A DNA stretch of 15,050 bases from Prevotella sp. UBA2755 (GTDB lineage: Bacteria; Bacteroidota; Bacteroidia; Bacteroidales; Bacteroidaceae). This document shows, piece after piece, positions 14,917 to 15,050 of the stretch; the stretch's first letter is position 1, and every line of letters starts with the position of its first letter. Where the stretch lies: assembly GCA_002353225.1 (NCBI GenBank), contig DEJF01000011.1, positions 1-15,050 on the forward strand, in the 5' to 3' direction. The position numbers were made by a program, and so were the translations under genes. The notes under the pieces are model-generated. The model was not told where the DNA came from and did not search any database. It worked only from the letters and a program-made list of their open reading frames with translations.

Positions 14917-15050
14917 TCAGGTTACGAACCCGTTTTGCTCTCTTTTTTGAGACAAAATAACCCCACTTTTAGGGCAAAAATCGCCAATCGTTGTCACCCT
15001 TGTCACCTCGTTGTTACCCACAATTCGCTGATTATCAAACAGTTTTGCAA
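14917..15050 (-). CDS. Possible 3' end of an unidentified gene (runs in from the window edge)
   Basis: On the minus strand a frame is open from 15050 to a TGA at 14919-14917, 43 codons, containing NNEVTRVTTIGDFCP. Three near-repeats of TTGTCACC on the plus strand (14991, 15000, 15011) underlie the VTRVTT stretch. VTRVTT-like C-terminal tails bring to mind Bacteroidales DUF3987/VirE-type proteins, but this is a recollection, not a match. An open run of this length is not rare by chance. Between 14873 and 14916 nothing else is seen. Confidence 0.3.
   Translation of the reverse strand, partial: AKLFDNQRIVGNNEVTRVTTIGDFCPKSGVILSQKREQNGFVT

Overview
The window looks like a chromosomal segment of a Bacteroidales bacterium, most likely of the Prevotella/Segatella group. 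Four things support this. Promoters match the Bacteroidetes pattern (TTTG, about 20 bp, TAnnTTTG). Start codons lack Shine-Dalgarno sequences. Signal peptides often end in Ala-Gln. The gene families are typical: a SusC-like TonB-dependent receptor, a Y_Y_Y/propeller sensor kinase, DUF4890 and GH43. No tRNA, rRNA, insertion sequence or CRISPR array was seen.

Region 1 (1-8363, minus strand) is one operon of five genes joined by overlapping stops and starts. Its order of transcription is: a receiver plus PP2C/SpoIIE phosphatase; a membrane-anchored coiled-coil WD40-like protein; a periplasmic propeller/Y_Y_Y sensor with a kinase core whose phospho-acceptor His is Asp; a small soluble histidine kinase with an intact H-box; and a TonB-dependent receptor with a TPR-like N-terminus that runs off the window. 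A good promoter sits at 8332-8363. No gene in it encodes a DNA-binding output, so the readable pathway is sensor pair to receiver-phosphatase, coupled to production of an outer-membrane receptor.

Region 2 (8384-11164, plus strand) is a two-gene unit. An ATP-grasp-like protein of unknown substrate overlaps by ATGA a secreted GH43 glycosidase. Its 3' end overlaps, antisense, the end of the next minus-strand operon by 20 bp.

Region 3 (11145-13236, minus strand) is an operon of a DUF3298-type lipoprotein, rsmG (16S rRNA G527 methyltransferase) and an MBL-fold hydrolase, behind a near-consensus promoter that leaves an almost leaderless mRNA. The divergent spacer to the next gene holds a 14-bp perfect palindrome and an inverted repeat.

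Region 4 (13319-14641, plus strand) holds a secreted DUF4890 protein with a His/Gly-rich tail, a strong intrinsic terminator whose 3' arm contains the -7 box of the following gene, and a B3/4-domain protein.

Region 5 (14642-15050) is a non-coding stretch packed with dyad repeats. Four-base half-sites (GAAG/CTTC, then TTCC/GGAA) recur at exactly 11-bp steps, mostly alternating in strand, from 14704 to 14872. An open frame from the window edge ends at 14917 on the minus strand and may be the tail of another gene. The most unusual items are this array, the kinase/pseudokinase signalling operon, and the terminator-promoter overlay.
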